From contig NZ_CP036164.1 in NCBI RefSeq assembly GCF_004295485.1, positions 1,550,001 through 1,614,000 on the forward strand: 64,000 nucleotides of DNA, read 5' to 3'. Made by a program: the position numbers and the translations under genes. This DNA comes from Janibacter limosus (GTDB lineage: Bacteria > Actinomycetota > Actinomycetes > Actinomycetales > Dermatophilaceae). Positions 1 to 7,594 of this stretch are shown here, one piece after another. How positions within the stretch are numbered: position 1 is the first letter of the stretch; the number at the start of each line of letters is the position of its first letter. A model generated the notes under the pieces. That model worked only from the letters and a program-made list of their open reading frames with translations, was not told the DNA's origin and made no database searches.

Positions 1-1
1 C

Positions 2-277
2 GACCCCGTGACCCACTCCGTGCGGGCGAAGGGGGGCGACGTGCGCCTGAGCCCCACCGAGTTCCGCATGCTCGCCGCGATCACCAGCCACCCCGGCGAG
101 GTCGTGCGCCGGCGCAGCGTGGTCGCGGCCGCGTGGCCCGACGGTGCGATCGTCACCGACAACACGGTCGACTCCTTCATCCGTCGCCTGCGCAGCAAGC
201 TGGAGTCGATCGACTCGCCCACGGAGATCGAGACCGTGCGCGGGGTCGGCTTCACGATGACCCCGGTGGAGGCCTGA
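2..277 (+). CDS. OmpR/PhoB-family response regulator, C-terminal part only
   Basis: This is the 3' end of a gene cut by the window edge; the reading frame is open from base 2, so the GTG at 8 is internal. The visible 91 residues are a winged-helix DNA-binding domain of the OmpR/PhoB type: LSPTEFRMLA near its start, the recognition-helix segment TVDSFIRRLRSKLE, and the closing RGVGFTM hairpin. The receiver domain lies outside the window. The stop TGA (275-277) directly abuts the GTG of the sensor kinase, so the two are translationally coupled partners of one two-component system. Target genes cannot be told. Confidence 0.9.
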   Translation, partial: DPVTHSVRAKGGDVRLSPTEFRMLAAITSHPGEVVRRRSVVAAAWPDGAIVTDNTVDSFIRRLRSKLESIDSPTEIETVRGVGFTMTPVEA

Positions 278-1654
278 GTGGTTGCCGGTCGTCGACGGGT
301 GGGTCTGCCGCGGCCGGTGAGCCGCTGGTGGGGTCGGCAGAGCCTGCACCGCCAGCTGGTCCTGCTCACCTCGGGCATCGCGCTCCTGGTCGCGATCGGG
401 CTGGTCCTGGGTGTCCAGGTCGCCCTTGCCGGCGCGTCGAAGGACGCCTCACGCCAGGTCCTGCGTGACCGCGCCGCGGCGGTCGTGACGAGCATCGGGA
501 AGGAGCCCGGCACCCGGCTGACGGTCCCGCAGACCGAGCTCGACCCGGGCGTGGCCGTCTACGACCGGGCCGGCGCCCAGGTCGCGGGTGAGGTGCCGGC
601 GTCCATGCAGTCCCGGTACACCGAGCTGTCGACGACCGCAGAGGAACGCGTGATCGAGGTCAACGACGACACCTATGCCGTCCTGGCTCGCCCCTTCACG
701 ACCGCGTCCGGCCAGCGAGGGGTGATCATCGCTGCCGAGCCCTTCGCCCCCTACGAGCACACCGAGGACCTGGCGATCATCGTCTCGGCCGTCGCCGGGC
801 TGCTCCTGGTGCTCGTCGCCGCGGGGTCCGCCGCCATCGTGAGCCGCCGGGCGCTGAGCCCCGTCGAGCACATGGCCAGGACCGCCGACGAGTGGAGCGA
901 GCACGACCTCGGCCGGCGGTTCGCCCTCGGGCCCCCGACCAACGAGATCAGGGCCCTGGGCACCACGCTCGACGGTCTGCTCGACAAGGTCGCGTCGGTC
1001 ATCCGCGCCGAGCAGCGCCTGACGGCCGAGCTCGCGCACGAGCTGCGGACTCCGCTCACGACGATCCATGGGGTCGCGGACCTCCTGGCGATGCGCACCG
1101 ACCTCGACGATGAGGCGCGCGCGGACGTCGCGCTCATCACCGACGCCACCACCACGATGGCCACCACCATCACGGTCCTGCTCGACCTGGCCCGGCGCGA
1201 CGACGACCAGCTGCGCACCGAGTCGACGACCCTGTCGGCGCTCGAGCCGGCGATCCGCGGGCTCCCCCTGCCCGAAGGACGACTCGAGCTGGACCTCCCT
1301 TCGTCCCTCGTGATCGACGTCCCCCAGGCCCTCGCCCTGCGCGCCCTCTCCCCCGTGCTGACCAATGCCCTGCACCGGTGCGACCGCGTGCGGGTCACCG
1401 CGCGCCGGGTCGACCAGCAGGTCGAGCTGCACGTCGCCGACACCGGTCCCGGGGTGGGCGATGCCGCCGAGGGCTCGCTCTTCGAGCCCGGCTGGAGCGG
1501 CGACGGTGGCTCCGGGCTCGGCCTGGCCCTCGCGCGCCGGGTGGCCCGCAGCGGGGGCGGCGACGTCTCGCTGGTCGCGGCGACCAACGACGACGGTGGG
1601 GCCACCTTCGCGGTGAGCTTCCCCGGCGGACCGCTGCCGCCGCACCGCGGGTAG
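278..1654 (+). CDS. Two-component sensor histidine kinase
   Basis: Membrane sensor kinase that should phosphorylate the regulator encoded immediately upstream. The 458 residues show one membrane helix at about 27-50, an extracytoplasmic sensor region, a second helix at about 165-188, a HAMP linker to about 240, then the H-box ELAHELRTPL with phospho-accepting His254. The C-terminal ATPase has the G1 motif DTGPGVG and G2 motif GSGLGLALARRV. The N-box is weakly conserved: TNALHRC stands where NAxxH is usual, and the domain is short (about 120 residues). The start is the GTG adjoining the upstream stop. The stimulus is unknown. Confidence 0.9.
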   Translation: MVAGRRRVGLPRPVSRWWGRQSLHRQLVLLTSGIALLVAIGLVLGVQVALAGASKDASRQVLRDRAAAVVTSIGKEPGTRLTVPQTELDPGVAVYDRAGAQVAGEVPASMQSRYTELSTTAEERVIEVNDDTYAVLARPFTTASGQRGVIIAAEPFAPYEHTEDLAIIVSAVAGLLLVLVAAGSAAIVSRRALSPVEHMARTADEWSEHDLGRRFALGPPTNEIRALGTTLDGLLDKVASVIRAEQRLTAELAHELRTPLTTIHGVADLLAMRTDLDDEARADVALITDATTTMATTITVLLDLARRDDDQLRTESTTLSALEPAIRGLPLPEGRLELDLPSSLVIDVPQALALRALSPVLTNALHRCDRVRVTARRVDQQVELHVADTGPGVGDAAEGSLFEPGWSGDGGSGLGLALARRVARSGGGDVSLVAATNDDGGATFAVSFPGGPLPPHRG

Positions 1655-1708
1655 GTCCGGTCGACGTCGTCAGGTTGCTTGCAGGTGGCCCGGTGCACGC
1701 TCGGTCGC

Positions 1709-2827
1709 ATGGACAACGACAAGGCCCGGGGCCCGAGACAACACGCTCTGGTGGTGACCGGTAGCTACGGCGCCGGGCACGACTCGGCCGCTCACGAGAT
1801 CGGGCAGCGACTGGACGAGGCGGGCTGGCGATCGGAGACCATCGACATCGCCGATCTCTACCCGTGGGGCTTGGGGCACCTGATGCGGCGGGCCTACTTC
1901 CGCCAGCTCGAGAGTGCTCCTCGCACCTGGTCACTGCTGCTGCGCGCCCTCGACGCCCGCAGCGGGCGCCCCTCCGCCGCCGGACGGGCCGCGTGCGGGA
2001 TGAGCGGACGACTCCCCGCAGGACGGGTCGCGGCGGCCGTGGGGCCCGAGACGGGCTTCGTCATCTCGACCCACCCCTTCGCCAGCCAGGCGCTGGGCCT
2101 GCTGCGTCGCAGTGGCCGCCTCGCGGTCCCGGCCATCACCTACCTGACCGACCCGTCGGTCCACCCGCTGTGGATCAGCTCCGGAGTCGACCAGCACCTC
2201 GCGCTGCACGGCACGGCCGCGGAGCAGGCGCGCGCCCTCGGTGCCCGCGACGTGCGACTGATCGCGCCACTCACGCCACGCGTCGCGCCCCGTGACGGAG
2301 GCGAAGGGAGCCGCCTGCGCGCTGCCCTCGGCCTGGCACCCGACACCACGCTGGCGCTGATCTCGAGCGGATCCGAGGGTGCGGGCGACGTGCGCACGAG
2401 CGCCCTGGATGTTCGGGCCACCGGCACCGCGGTCCCGGTCGTCCTGTGCGGTCACAACGAGCGGTTGCGCAGCTCGCTCGAGGCCGAGCCCGGCGTCGTG
2501 GCGCTCGGCTGGGTCGACGGGCTGACCGACGTCATCCGCGGCGCGGACTGCCTGATCCAGAACTCCGGCGGGTTCACCACGCTGGAGGCGCTCTCCCTGG
2601 GCACCCCGCTGATCACGTACCGGCCGCTGCCGGGGCACGGTGAGACCAGCTCGAGCGCCCTGCTGCGCGAAGGCCTCGCGCCGTGGCCCCGGTCGGTGCC
2701 CGAGCTCGGTGCGGCGATCCTCGCCGGGACCCCTGTGGCGGCCGAGGGCATCGGTCGACAGTGGGCGCAGCGCATCTCGCTCGTCGACGTCCTCGATCCC
2801 GGACGTGCCTTCGGGCTGGCGAGCTGA
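1709..2827 (+). CDS. MGDG-synthase-like glycosyltransferase (GT28 fold)
   Basis: Probable glycosyltransferase related to monogalactosyldiacylglycerol synthase and processive diacylglycerol glucosyltransferases. The N-terminal domain opens with TGSYGAGHDSAAHEI, the GxGH motif of this family; the C-terminal domain has NSGGFTTLEALSLGTPLI followed by PLPGHGE, the nucleotide-sugar binding segment of GT28 enzymes. The frame is open from 1679, but the ATG at 1709 places the glycine-rich strand at the usual distance and gives 372 residues. The stop overlaps the start of the deacetylase gene (TGATG), so both are probably one unit that modifies glycolipid or an envelope polysaccharide. The actual acceptor is unknown. 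Confidence 0.75.
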   Translation: MDNDKARGPRQHALVVTGSYGAGHDSAAHEIGQRLDEAGWRSETIDIADLYPWGLGHLMRRAYFRQLESAPRTWSLLLRALDARSGRPSAAGRAACGMSGRLPAGRVAAAVGPETGFVISTHPFASQALGLLRRSGRLAVPAITYLTDPSVHPLWISSGVDQHLALHGTAAEQARALGARDVRLIAPLTPRVAPRDGGEGSRLRAALGLAPDTTLALISSGSEGAGDVRTSALDVRATGTAVPVVLCGHNERLRSSLEAEPGVVALGWVDGLTDVIRGADCLIQNSGGFTTLEALSLGTPLITYRPLPGHGETSSSALLREGLAPWPRSVPELGAAILAGTPVAAEGIGRQWAQRISLVDVLDPGRAFGLAS

Positions 2828-3588
2828 TGGCCACGGCACTGGGGTCGGGACTTGGGTCGGCACTGCGTCGCTGGACTCCCGGCGCGCTCTACGGTGCGCC
2901 ACTGCGGTGGACGACGCCGCGACTTGCGGGGCGGTCCGACCGGCACCACGTGGCCCTCACCCTCGACGACGGACCCGACCCGCTGTCGACACCGCTGGTC
3001 CTGCGGACCCTGGCCAGGCACGAGGTGCGGGCGACGTACTTCCTCGTGGGCGAGCACATCGCCGACAATCGGGCTCTCGTCGAGCAGATGCACGCGGAGG
3101 GTCATGAGCTGGCGGTCCACGGATGGACGCACCGCAGCGTGGTCGGACTGTCGAGGCAGCGGCTGCGCGACGACCTGGAGCGGACCTGCGCCGCGATCAC
3201 GCAGATCACCGGCACCCGGCCGCGGTGGCACCGACCGCCCTTCGGCATCACGACGCTCGCCAGCCGTGACGCAGCCCGCGACACCGGGCTCACTCCCGTG
3301 CTGTGGACCGCCTGGGGTCGCGACTGGTCGCGGTGGGTCGGGCCAGCCGGCATCACCCGGCGGGTGGAGCTGACCCTGCGGCCCGGAGGCACCGTGCTCC
3401 TGCACGACACCGACCGGTACGCCTCGCCGGGGTCGTGGCGACGCACCGATGCCGCCTTGGACACGCTGCTGACGCGGTGGGCGTCGTCCGGCGTGCCGGT
3501 CGGGCCGCTCGCGGAGCACTGGTCTCGTGACGAGGTGGTACCGATCTCACGGTGTCGGCCGGGTCCCGCCGGGCCGCCATCGCCCTAG
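2827..3588 (+). CDS. Polysaccharide deacetylase (NodB homology domain)
   Basis: Carbohydrate esterase family 4 protein of 253 residues, nearly all NodB domain. Visible motifs are LTLDDGPD (catalytic Asp and metal Asp), HGWTHRS (the HxxxH metal ligands), RPPFGI, and LLHDTD near the end. It should remove N-acetyl groups from an amino-sugar polymer such as peptidoglycan or an exopolysaccharide; the substrate is not evident. No clear signal peptide or membrane anchor is seen. The frame is open further upstream, but the ATG at 2827 overlaps the stop of the glycosyltransferase and fits domain length. The gene ends in a CTAG shared with the converging HNH gene. Confidence 0.85.
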   Translation: MATALGSGLGSALRRWTPGALYGAPLRWTTPRLAGRSDRHHVALTLDDGPDPLSTPLVLRTLARHEVRATYFLVGEHIADNRALVEQMHAEGHELAVHGWTHRSVVGLSRQRLRDDLERTCAAITQITGTRPRWHRPPFGITTLASRDAARDTGLTPVLWTAWGRDWSRWVGPAGITRRVELTLRPGGTVLLHDTDRYASPGSWRRTDAALDTLLTRWASSGVPVGPLAEHWSRDEVVPISRCRPGPAGPPSP

Positions 3589-5093
3589 GCGGCGAACATG
3601 CTCGCGAGGTGGGTCTCCACGGGAGACCACATCAGATCGGGAACCAGAGCCGGCGCCGATCGCGGAGGTGGCGGGTGTGGTCGCCCGTGGCCGAGTAGAG
3701 GCGGCGCCGTGCAGATGTACTCGCTGCCCGTCGGGGTGGTGAGGGTGACTTCGTGGGGGCCGCCGCCGGGATCCAGACCAGTGGAGGTGACTTCCGCCCG
3801 CCAACCGGGAGCCTCCTTGACCAGGTTGTGGCCCTGGCAGTCACTCATCGCGTTCGCCGCCGACGTCTCACCACCACGGGCATGAGGACGGACGTGGTCG
3901 ATGTCGCGGATCGGCGCCCCGCAGAAGGGCACCCGGCAGGTGGCATCCCGCAACTCGATCAGCTGACGCAGCACCCCGCTGAACAGTCTCCGCTTGGAGT
4001 CCATCGCGACCAGGTTGGTCCCACCTGGTGCGGTCCACAACCGGCGCAACCAGGTCGCGGTCCCCGCGTCACACAGACGCAGCAAGTGCTCCCGGGCCAT
4101 CTCACCGGGCATCGCACCCCACCCCGGGACCTCGACCTCATCCCGACCACCAGCACCGGTGAAGTCACGGCCATTGCCGCTGCGGAAGAAGACCGAACCA
4201 TCAGAGCCTTCGCCGGTGCGCACGATCGCTTCCTCACGCATCACCAGACCCACCTCGACCGGCTGCACCTGACCCTCAGTCCGGCCAGACAGCAGCTCCA
4301 GGGCCGTGTCAGCCATCCACGCGCCACGACCCCGCTCATCGCTTGCTCGTGCCGCGTCCACGGCCGGGTCACCGGTCGCGACGTACCGGGACTGCTCGGC
4401 CTTCTTCAACGCAGCAAACGCCCCGACCACATCCGCGAGCGGACCCAGGATGCTCAACCACGCCATCCCATCCGCCGCCGGACGCACACTCACATTCCTC
4501 GAGGCCGCCGCCTTGCGGCGCCGCCGCACGAACGCCTCCGCGTCCAGGTCCGCGCTCGCCCGGTGCGCTGCCGCAGCGAGCTCGCGGTCCCCCACCGACC
4601 TCAAGCACCCCGCCAGACGCCGGTCGGCCTCGACCCGGTCCTCGTGGGACAGGCACGCGGTCTCACGGGCCACGATGGTCGCCCGCCACTCACTCAGCTC
4701 ACCGGCCGTCAACGCCGCCATCGTGTACGGCAGGTCGTGCACGAGCGCCTTGGCCAGGCCCACGTGCCGATCGGCCTGCCCCGGCGCACACCGCCGAGCA
4801 AGAGCCAGCTCCGCCCGCGCCGCACGCCGACGACACGACGCCTCCCGCGCCGAGACCACCCCATCCGCACGATCACGAGCGATCCGCTCGTCACGGTCCT
4901 CGACAAACATCGCCGTCGCGCGAGCCTGCAACGCGGCAGCCGCCCCCTTCGTCGCCTCCAACAAGGACACGACCTCTAACAACTCCGCCTCGCTCAAGCC
5001 CTCCGGGCGCGCGGCAGACAACATCGAGAGTGACGCGGCCAAGACACCGGGCAACGAGATCTCAACCCCACTGCCATCCGTCTGCTCGGTCAT
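3585..5093 (-). CDS. DUF222 / 13E12-repeat HNH endonuclease-like protein
   Basis: A 502-residue member of the actinobacterial 13E12-repeat family. An N-terminal helical DUF222 region is followed by a C-terminal HNH module: CRVPFCGAPIRDIDHVRPH, a GGET turn, and SDCQGHNLVKE, giving the DH, N and H residues expected of an HNH nuclease. Members are repeated in actinobacterial genomes and several in Mycobacterium tuberculosis carry LexA boxes; their biological role is not established. This copy has a near-ideal promoter with the LexA box in its spacer (5117-5145) and a GGGAGG ribosome site before the ATG. It converges on the deacetylase gene and shares four bases with it. Confidence 0.88.
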   Translation of the reverse strand: MTEQTDGSGVEISLPGVLAASLSMLSAARPEGLSEAELLEVVSLLEATKGAAAALQARATAMFVEDRDERIARDRADGVVSAREASCRRRAARAELALARRCAPGQADRHVGLAKALVHDLPYTMAALTAGELSEWRATIVARETACLSHEDRVEADRRLAGCLRSVGDRELAAAAHRASADLDAEAFVRRRRKAAASRNVSVRPAADGMAWLSILGPLADVVGAFAALKKAEQSRYVATGDPAVDAARASDERGRGAWMADTALELLSGRTEGQVQPVEVGLVMREEAIVRTGEGSDGSVFFRSGNGRDFTGAGGRDEVEVPGWGAMPGEMAREHLLRLCDAGTATWLRRLWTAPGGTNLVAMDSKRRLFSGVLRQLIELRDATCRVPFCGAPIRDIDHVRPHARGGETSAANAMSDCQGHNLVKEAPGWRAEVTSTGLDPGGGPHEVTLTTPTGSEYICTAPPLLGHGRPHPPPPRSAPALVPDLMWSPVETHLASMFAA

Positions 5094-5116
5094 CGCGCCC
5101 TCCCTTCGCTCCCACC

Positions 5117-5145
5117 ATTATCGAACATATGTTCGACCAATTCAA
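5117..5145 (-). promoter_or_regulatory. LexA-controlled promoter of the DUF222 gene
   Basis: Read on the minus strand, TTGAAT (5140-5145) and GATAAT (5117-5122) are separated by exactly 17 bases, a textbook sigma-70 promoter. The spacer and the edge of the -10 hold TCGAACATATGTTCGA (5121-5136), a perfect 16-bp palindrome matching the actinobacterial SOS box TCGAAC-N4-GTTCGA. LexA bound there would occlude RNA polymerase, so the HNH gene should be induced by DNA damage. The ATG lies 24 bases beyond the -10. Confidence 0.85.
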
Positions 5146-5240
5146 GAGGGTTGGGGACAACCTTTCCGCCCCGCCCCGCCCGGCGCTTCGCTGTCGACAC
5201 CACGGTGCCACCGACCCCCGACACTGATGATGGAATCAGG

Positions 5241-5420
5241 GTCCGAGGGGTCGTGACTCACCCTCCGACTGGCGCCCTGTTGGGTTGCCTTCCAGTTGAT
5301 CTGTCCGGCCCCTCGGGCTCGCCGCCGGCCGGGGCGGTCATGACCTGATAAGAGCTTGGCAGTTCCTCACCAGTGTCCTGTCTGACCGCCCACGGCCGAC
5401 GTCACCCAGTCGACGACAGC
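5241..5420 (+). ncRNA. Candidate IS110 bridge RNA in the noncoding left end
   Basis: The gap between the HNH gene and the transposase (5094-5439) contains the HNH promoter on its left and no credible open frame elsewhere. IS110 elements are known to transcribe a structured bridge RNA from such a left end; its two internal loops pair with target and donor DNA. The segment is GC-rich and able to fold, for example GGCCCC near 5308 with GGGGC near 5331. I could not model the loops or match them to flanking DNA, so the assignment rests on position and family knowledge and the limits are approximate. Confidence 0.35.
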
Positions 5421-5439
5421 CGAGAAGGGCGCTTCCAGC

Positions 5440-6666
5440 ATGACAGCAGCAGCACCGACATACCCAGACCACGAAGCCGTGGAGGAGGTCGTCGGCGGCA
5501 TCGACACCCACGCCGACACCATCCACGTGGCCGTGGTGACCGTTGTAGGGCGCGATGTCGCCGACGAAGAATTCCTCACCACGCTCGCCGGGTACCGCGC
5601 AGCGACCGACTTCCTTCAGGCCCATGGCGTGATCGAGCGTGTCGGGATCGAGGGCACCAGCTCCTACGGGGCAGGCATCGCCCGGGCCTGCGCCGCGGCC
5701 GGTATGGACGTGCGGGAAGTCCTGCGACCCGACAAGACCGTGCGCCGCAAACAAGGCAAGTCCGACCCCATCGACGCCTACCACGCAGCCCGCGCCGTGC
5801 TGTCGGGGCGATCGACCTCGGCGCCCAAGGACGAGAAGATCCTCGGTCTGCGCGCCCTGCACACCGCGCGACGCTCAGCCGTCAAGGCCCGCACCGCGAC
5901 GATCCACCAGATCCAACAACTCCTGATCACCGCCCCCGACGGCATCCGGGAGAAGTACCGCGACCTGAACAACGCTCGACTGGTCGAGACACTCGCTCGC
6001 TGTCGCCCCAACCGGGATGACCTGGTCGGTGGCGCCGTGCTGCGAGCGATGAAAGACCTCGCCGCCCGCCACGCCTTCTTGGACGAGCAGGCCAGCGACC
6101 TCGAAGCCGACATCACGGCCATCGTCCGCACGCTCAACCCCGGCCTGCTCGGCGCCCACGGCGTCGGCCCGGACACCGCAGCACAACTGCTGATCACCGC
6201 CGGGGGCAACCCCGAACGCCTCAGCCACGAGGCGTCGTTCGCCGCGCTGTGTGGGACTGCGCCCGTACCCGCATCCTCGGGCAAAACCAACCGCTACCGG
6301 CTGTCGCGAGGAGGAGACCGCGCGGCCAACAGCGCACTACACCGCATCGCTCTGGTGCGCATGGTCAGCCACGCCCAGACCCGCGGCTACGTCCAGCGAC
6401 AACGCGACAAAGGCCGCTCCAGCAAGGAGATCCTGCGCCGCCTCAAGCGAGCCATCGCCCGCGAGATCTTCAAATACCTCACCCGGACCATCACCGTGCC
6501 CGCCATCGACGACCTACGACCGATGAGACAGGCCAAGAACATCACCTTGACCAGCGCCGCCCAACACTTCGGCGTCTGGCCCGCACGCATCTCCACCCTC
6601 GAACGAGGCACCAGACGAGACGACGACCTCGCCAACGCCTACCGCGCCTGGCTCACCGCCGCTTGA
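5440..6666 (+). CDS. IS110-family transposase (DEDD recombinase)
   Basis: Recombinase of 408 residues. The RuvC-like N-terminal domain shows D22 in GIDTHADT, E71 in GIEGTSSYG, and D109/D112 in KSDPIDAYHAAR, the DEDD set. A coiled-coil middle region follows, then the Transposase_20 domain from GVGPDTAAQL (241) with APVPASSGKTNRYRLSRGGDR carrying the candidate catalytic serine (279 or 280). The last 50 residues form a helix-turn-helix-like tail (LTSAAQHFGVWPARIS, LERG) resembling XRE domains, seen in a subset of actinobacterial IS110 proteins. Full length and uninterrupted, so probably active. A second frame 5373-6020 is a shadow. Confidence 0.93.
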   Translation: MTAAAPTYPDHEAVEEVVGGIDTHADTIHVAVVTVVGRDVADEEFLTTLAGYRAATDFLQAHGVIERVGIEGTSSYGAGIARACAAAGMDVREVLRPDKTVRRKQGKSDPIDAYHAARAVLSGRSTSAPKDEKILGLRALHTARRSAVKARTATIHQIQQLLITAPDGIREKYRDLNNARLVETLARCRPNRDDLVGGAVLRAMKDLAARHAFLDEQASDLEADITAIVRTLNPGLLGAHGVGPDTAAQLLITAGGNPERLSHEASFAALCGTAPVPASSGKTNRYRLSRGGDRAANSALHRIALVRMVSHAQTRGYVQRQRDKGRSSKEILRRLKRAIAREIFKYLTRTITVPAIDDLRPMRQAKNITLTSAAQHFGVWPARISTLERGTRRDDDLANAYRAWLTAA

Positions 6667-6699
6667 CAATCAATAGGAGCATCAACCGAACCAGGGACG

Positions 6700-6746
6700 A
6701 CGAAGGCCCCAGACTCTGACGTTTCCGCAGGGTCTGGGGCCTTCGT
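6700..6746 (-). terminator. Hairpin terminator of tRNA-Val(CAC)
   Basis: The arms 6700-6714 and 6732-6746 form a perfect 15-bp stem around a 17-base loop; the outer pairs include the CGAAGG/CCTTCG word. It lies immediately beyond the 3' end of the tRNA gene on the minus strand. There is no T-run. Confidence 0.75.
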
Positions 6747-6748
6747 GC

Positions 6749-6825
6749 TGGTGGACGTAAAGGGACTCGAACCCCTGACCTTTCGCGTGTGAAGCGAACG
6801 CTCTAACCAACTGAGCTATACGTCC
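6749..6825 (-). tRNA. tRNA-Val (anticodon CAC)
   Basis: A complete cloverleaf on the minus strand with acceptor GGACGTA/TACGTCC, D-arm GCTCAGTTGGTTAGAGC, anticodon loop TTCACAC (anticodon CAC, reading GUG) and T-arm with GGTTCGAGTCC. The 3' ACCA is encoded (6749-6752). The IS110 element lies just beyond its terminator. Confidence 0.95.
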
Positions 6826-6909
6826 ATGGTGCTCCCCGGGCCAGCGTCCCGGCCGGGCAACCTGAGCAGAGTACCCGGCTGCCCCTCGTTGGTGCCAATC
6901 GCCTCCGCC

Positions 6910-6945
6910 CCCTTCGAGACGGTTGCTGCGCAACCTCCTCAGGGA
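6910..6945. repeat. REP-like palindromic repeat, copy 1
   Basis: CCCTTCGAGACG, then GTTGctgcGCAAC, then CTCCTCAGGGA. A second copy lies inverted at 49854-49889. The two differ by an exchanged base pair in the hairpin stem (G:C here, C:G there), so pairing is kept. Similar GAGACG...CTCCTCA palindromes recur between genes in many actinobacteria. Confidence 0.7.
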
Positions 6946-7012
6946 GCGTCCTTGCTGCCGGCTGGGCGACCTCCCCAGGGAGCGTCCTTGCTGCCGCCTG
7001 GGCGACGCCTTC
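6941..7012. repeat. Two 36-bp tandem repeat units
   Basis: AGGGAGCGTCCTTGCTGCCG recurs at 6941 and 6977 with a period of 36 bases; each unit continues with (G/C)CTGGGCGAC. The units follow REP-like copy 1 and end at the stop codon of the TIGR02611 gene. No gene is seen in 6826-7010. Confidence 0.75.
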
Positions 7013-7589
7013 AGGCTCGTCTCAACCCGGGCACCTGGAGCAGCAGCTCCTCCACCTGGTCCGGCGCCCAGCCGGGCACCCCGGTGATGAGCAGCGCGAC
7101 CCAGAAGCAGAACCAGCCGAAGGCCGCTGACAGCAGGAGCATCGGGATCTTCGCCTTCCACGGCAGCGCCCGCACGTACTGGTCGAAGGCCTTGACCTCG
7201 GCCTTGACGAACTGCGTGACCCGACGCGCCCACAGGAACTCCGTGCTCCACAGGAAGAGCCCGATGAAGATCACGGCCCACCCGGGACCGATCAGCGGCA
7301 CCATCGGGATGCCCGCGATGATGAGCGCGAGACCCAGGACGGCGACCACGACGCGGTACAGCGGGCCGGTGACGGCGTTGGTGCGCACCGCGCGACGCCA
7401 CCTGATCGGGTCCTCGTGCGCGTCGATCCGACCGTCCTCACCGAAGCGGTCGAGCAGCTCCTGCCGCACGATCGCGTGCTGCTCCCGACGGATGTCCCGG
7501 TAGGAGCGCCGCTGCCCCTGCCCGTCCTTGCCCTGGCCCGCGTGCTCGGCCGTCGTGTCCACGTCCACGTCCCCCATGGTGGTCGGCAC
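7011..7589 (-). CDS. TIGR02611 / PGPGW-type small membrane protein
   Basis: A 192-residue protein of an actinobacterial family of unknown function. A charged, likely cytoplasmic N-terminal half (about 1-75, with RRSYRDIRREQHAIV) precedes two hydrophobic segments forming a hairpin at about 78-112, with LIGPGWAVIFIGL between them matching the PGPGW-family motif, and a third hydrophobic stretch near 145-170 (IPMLLLSAAFGWFCFWVALL). No enzyme motif is visible. The start codon is followed by an unusually acidic run. It lies five bases from the end of pabC on the same strand and may be the last gene of that unit. Role unknown. Confidence 0.75.
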   Translation of the reverse strand: MPTTMGDVDVDTTAEHAGQGKDGQGQRRSYRDIRREQHAIVRQELLDRFGEDGRIDAHEDPIRWRRAVRTNAVTGPLYRVVVAVLGLALIIAGIPMVPLIGPGWAVIFIGLFLWSTEFLWARRVTQFVKAEVKAFDQYVRALPWKAKIPMLLLSAAFGWFCFWVALLITGVPGWAPDQVEELLLQVPGLRRA

Positions 7590-7594
7590 CGGGC

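Larger units (their letters stand above)
5240..6700 (+). mobile_element. IS110-family insertion sequence (ends approximate)
   Basis: The element consists of the DEDD transposase gene, about 200 noncoding bases on its left and a short right end. IS110 elements lack long terminal inverted repeats and often make no target duplication, so the borders cannot be read exactly. The right end should lie shortly after the stop codon: TTGACAATCAATAGGAGCATC (6663-6683) resembles right ends of actinobacterial IS110 elements I recall. The left end is placed only by the expected size of the noncoding region. The insertion lies between the HNH promoter and the terminator of tRNA-Val(CAC), in neither gene. 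One copy is present here. Confidence 0.6.

Noticed and set aside
3753..4979. A 408-codon plus-strand frame antisense to the HNH gene
   Set aside because: The HNH motif and family on the minus strand are clear, and the plus-strand frame has no recognisable domain.
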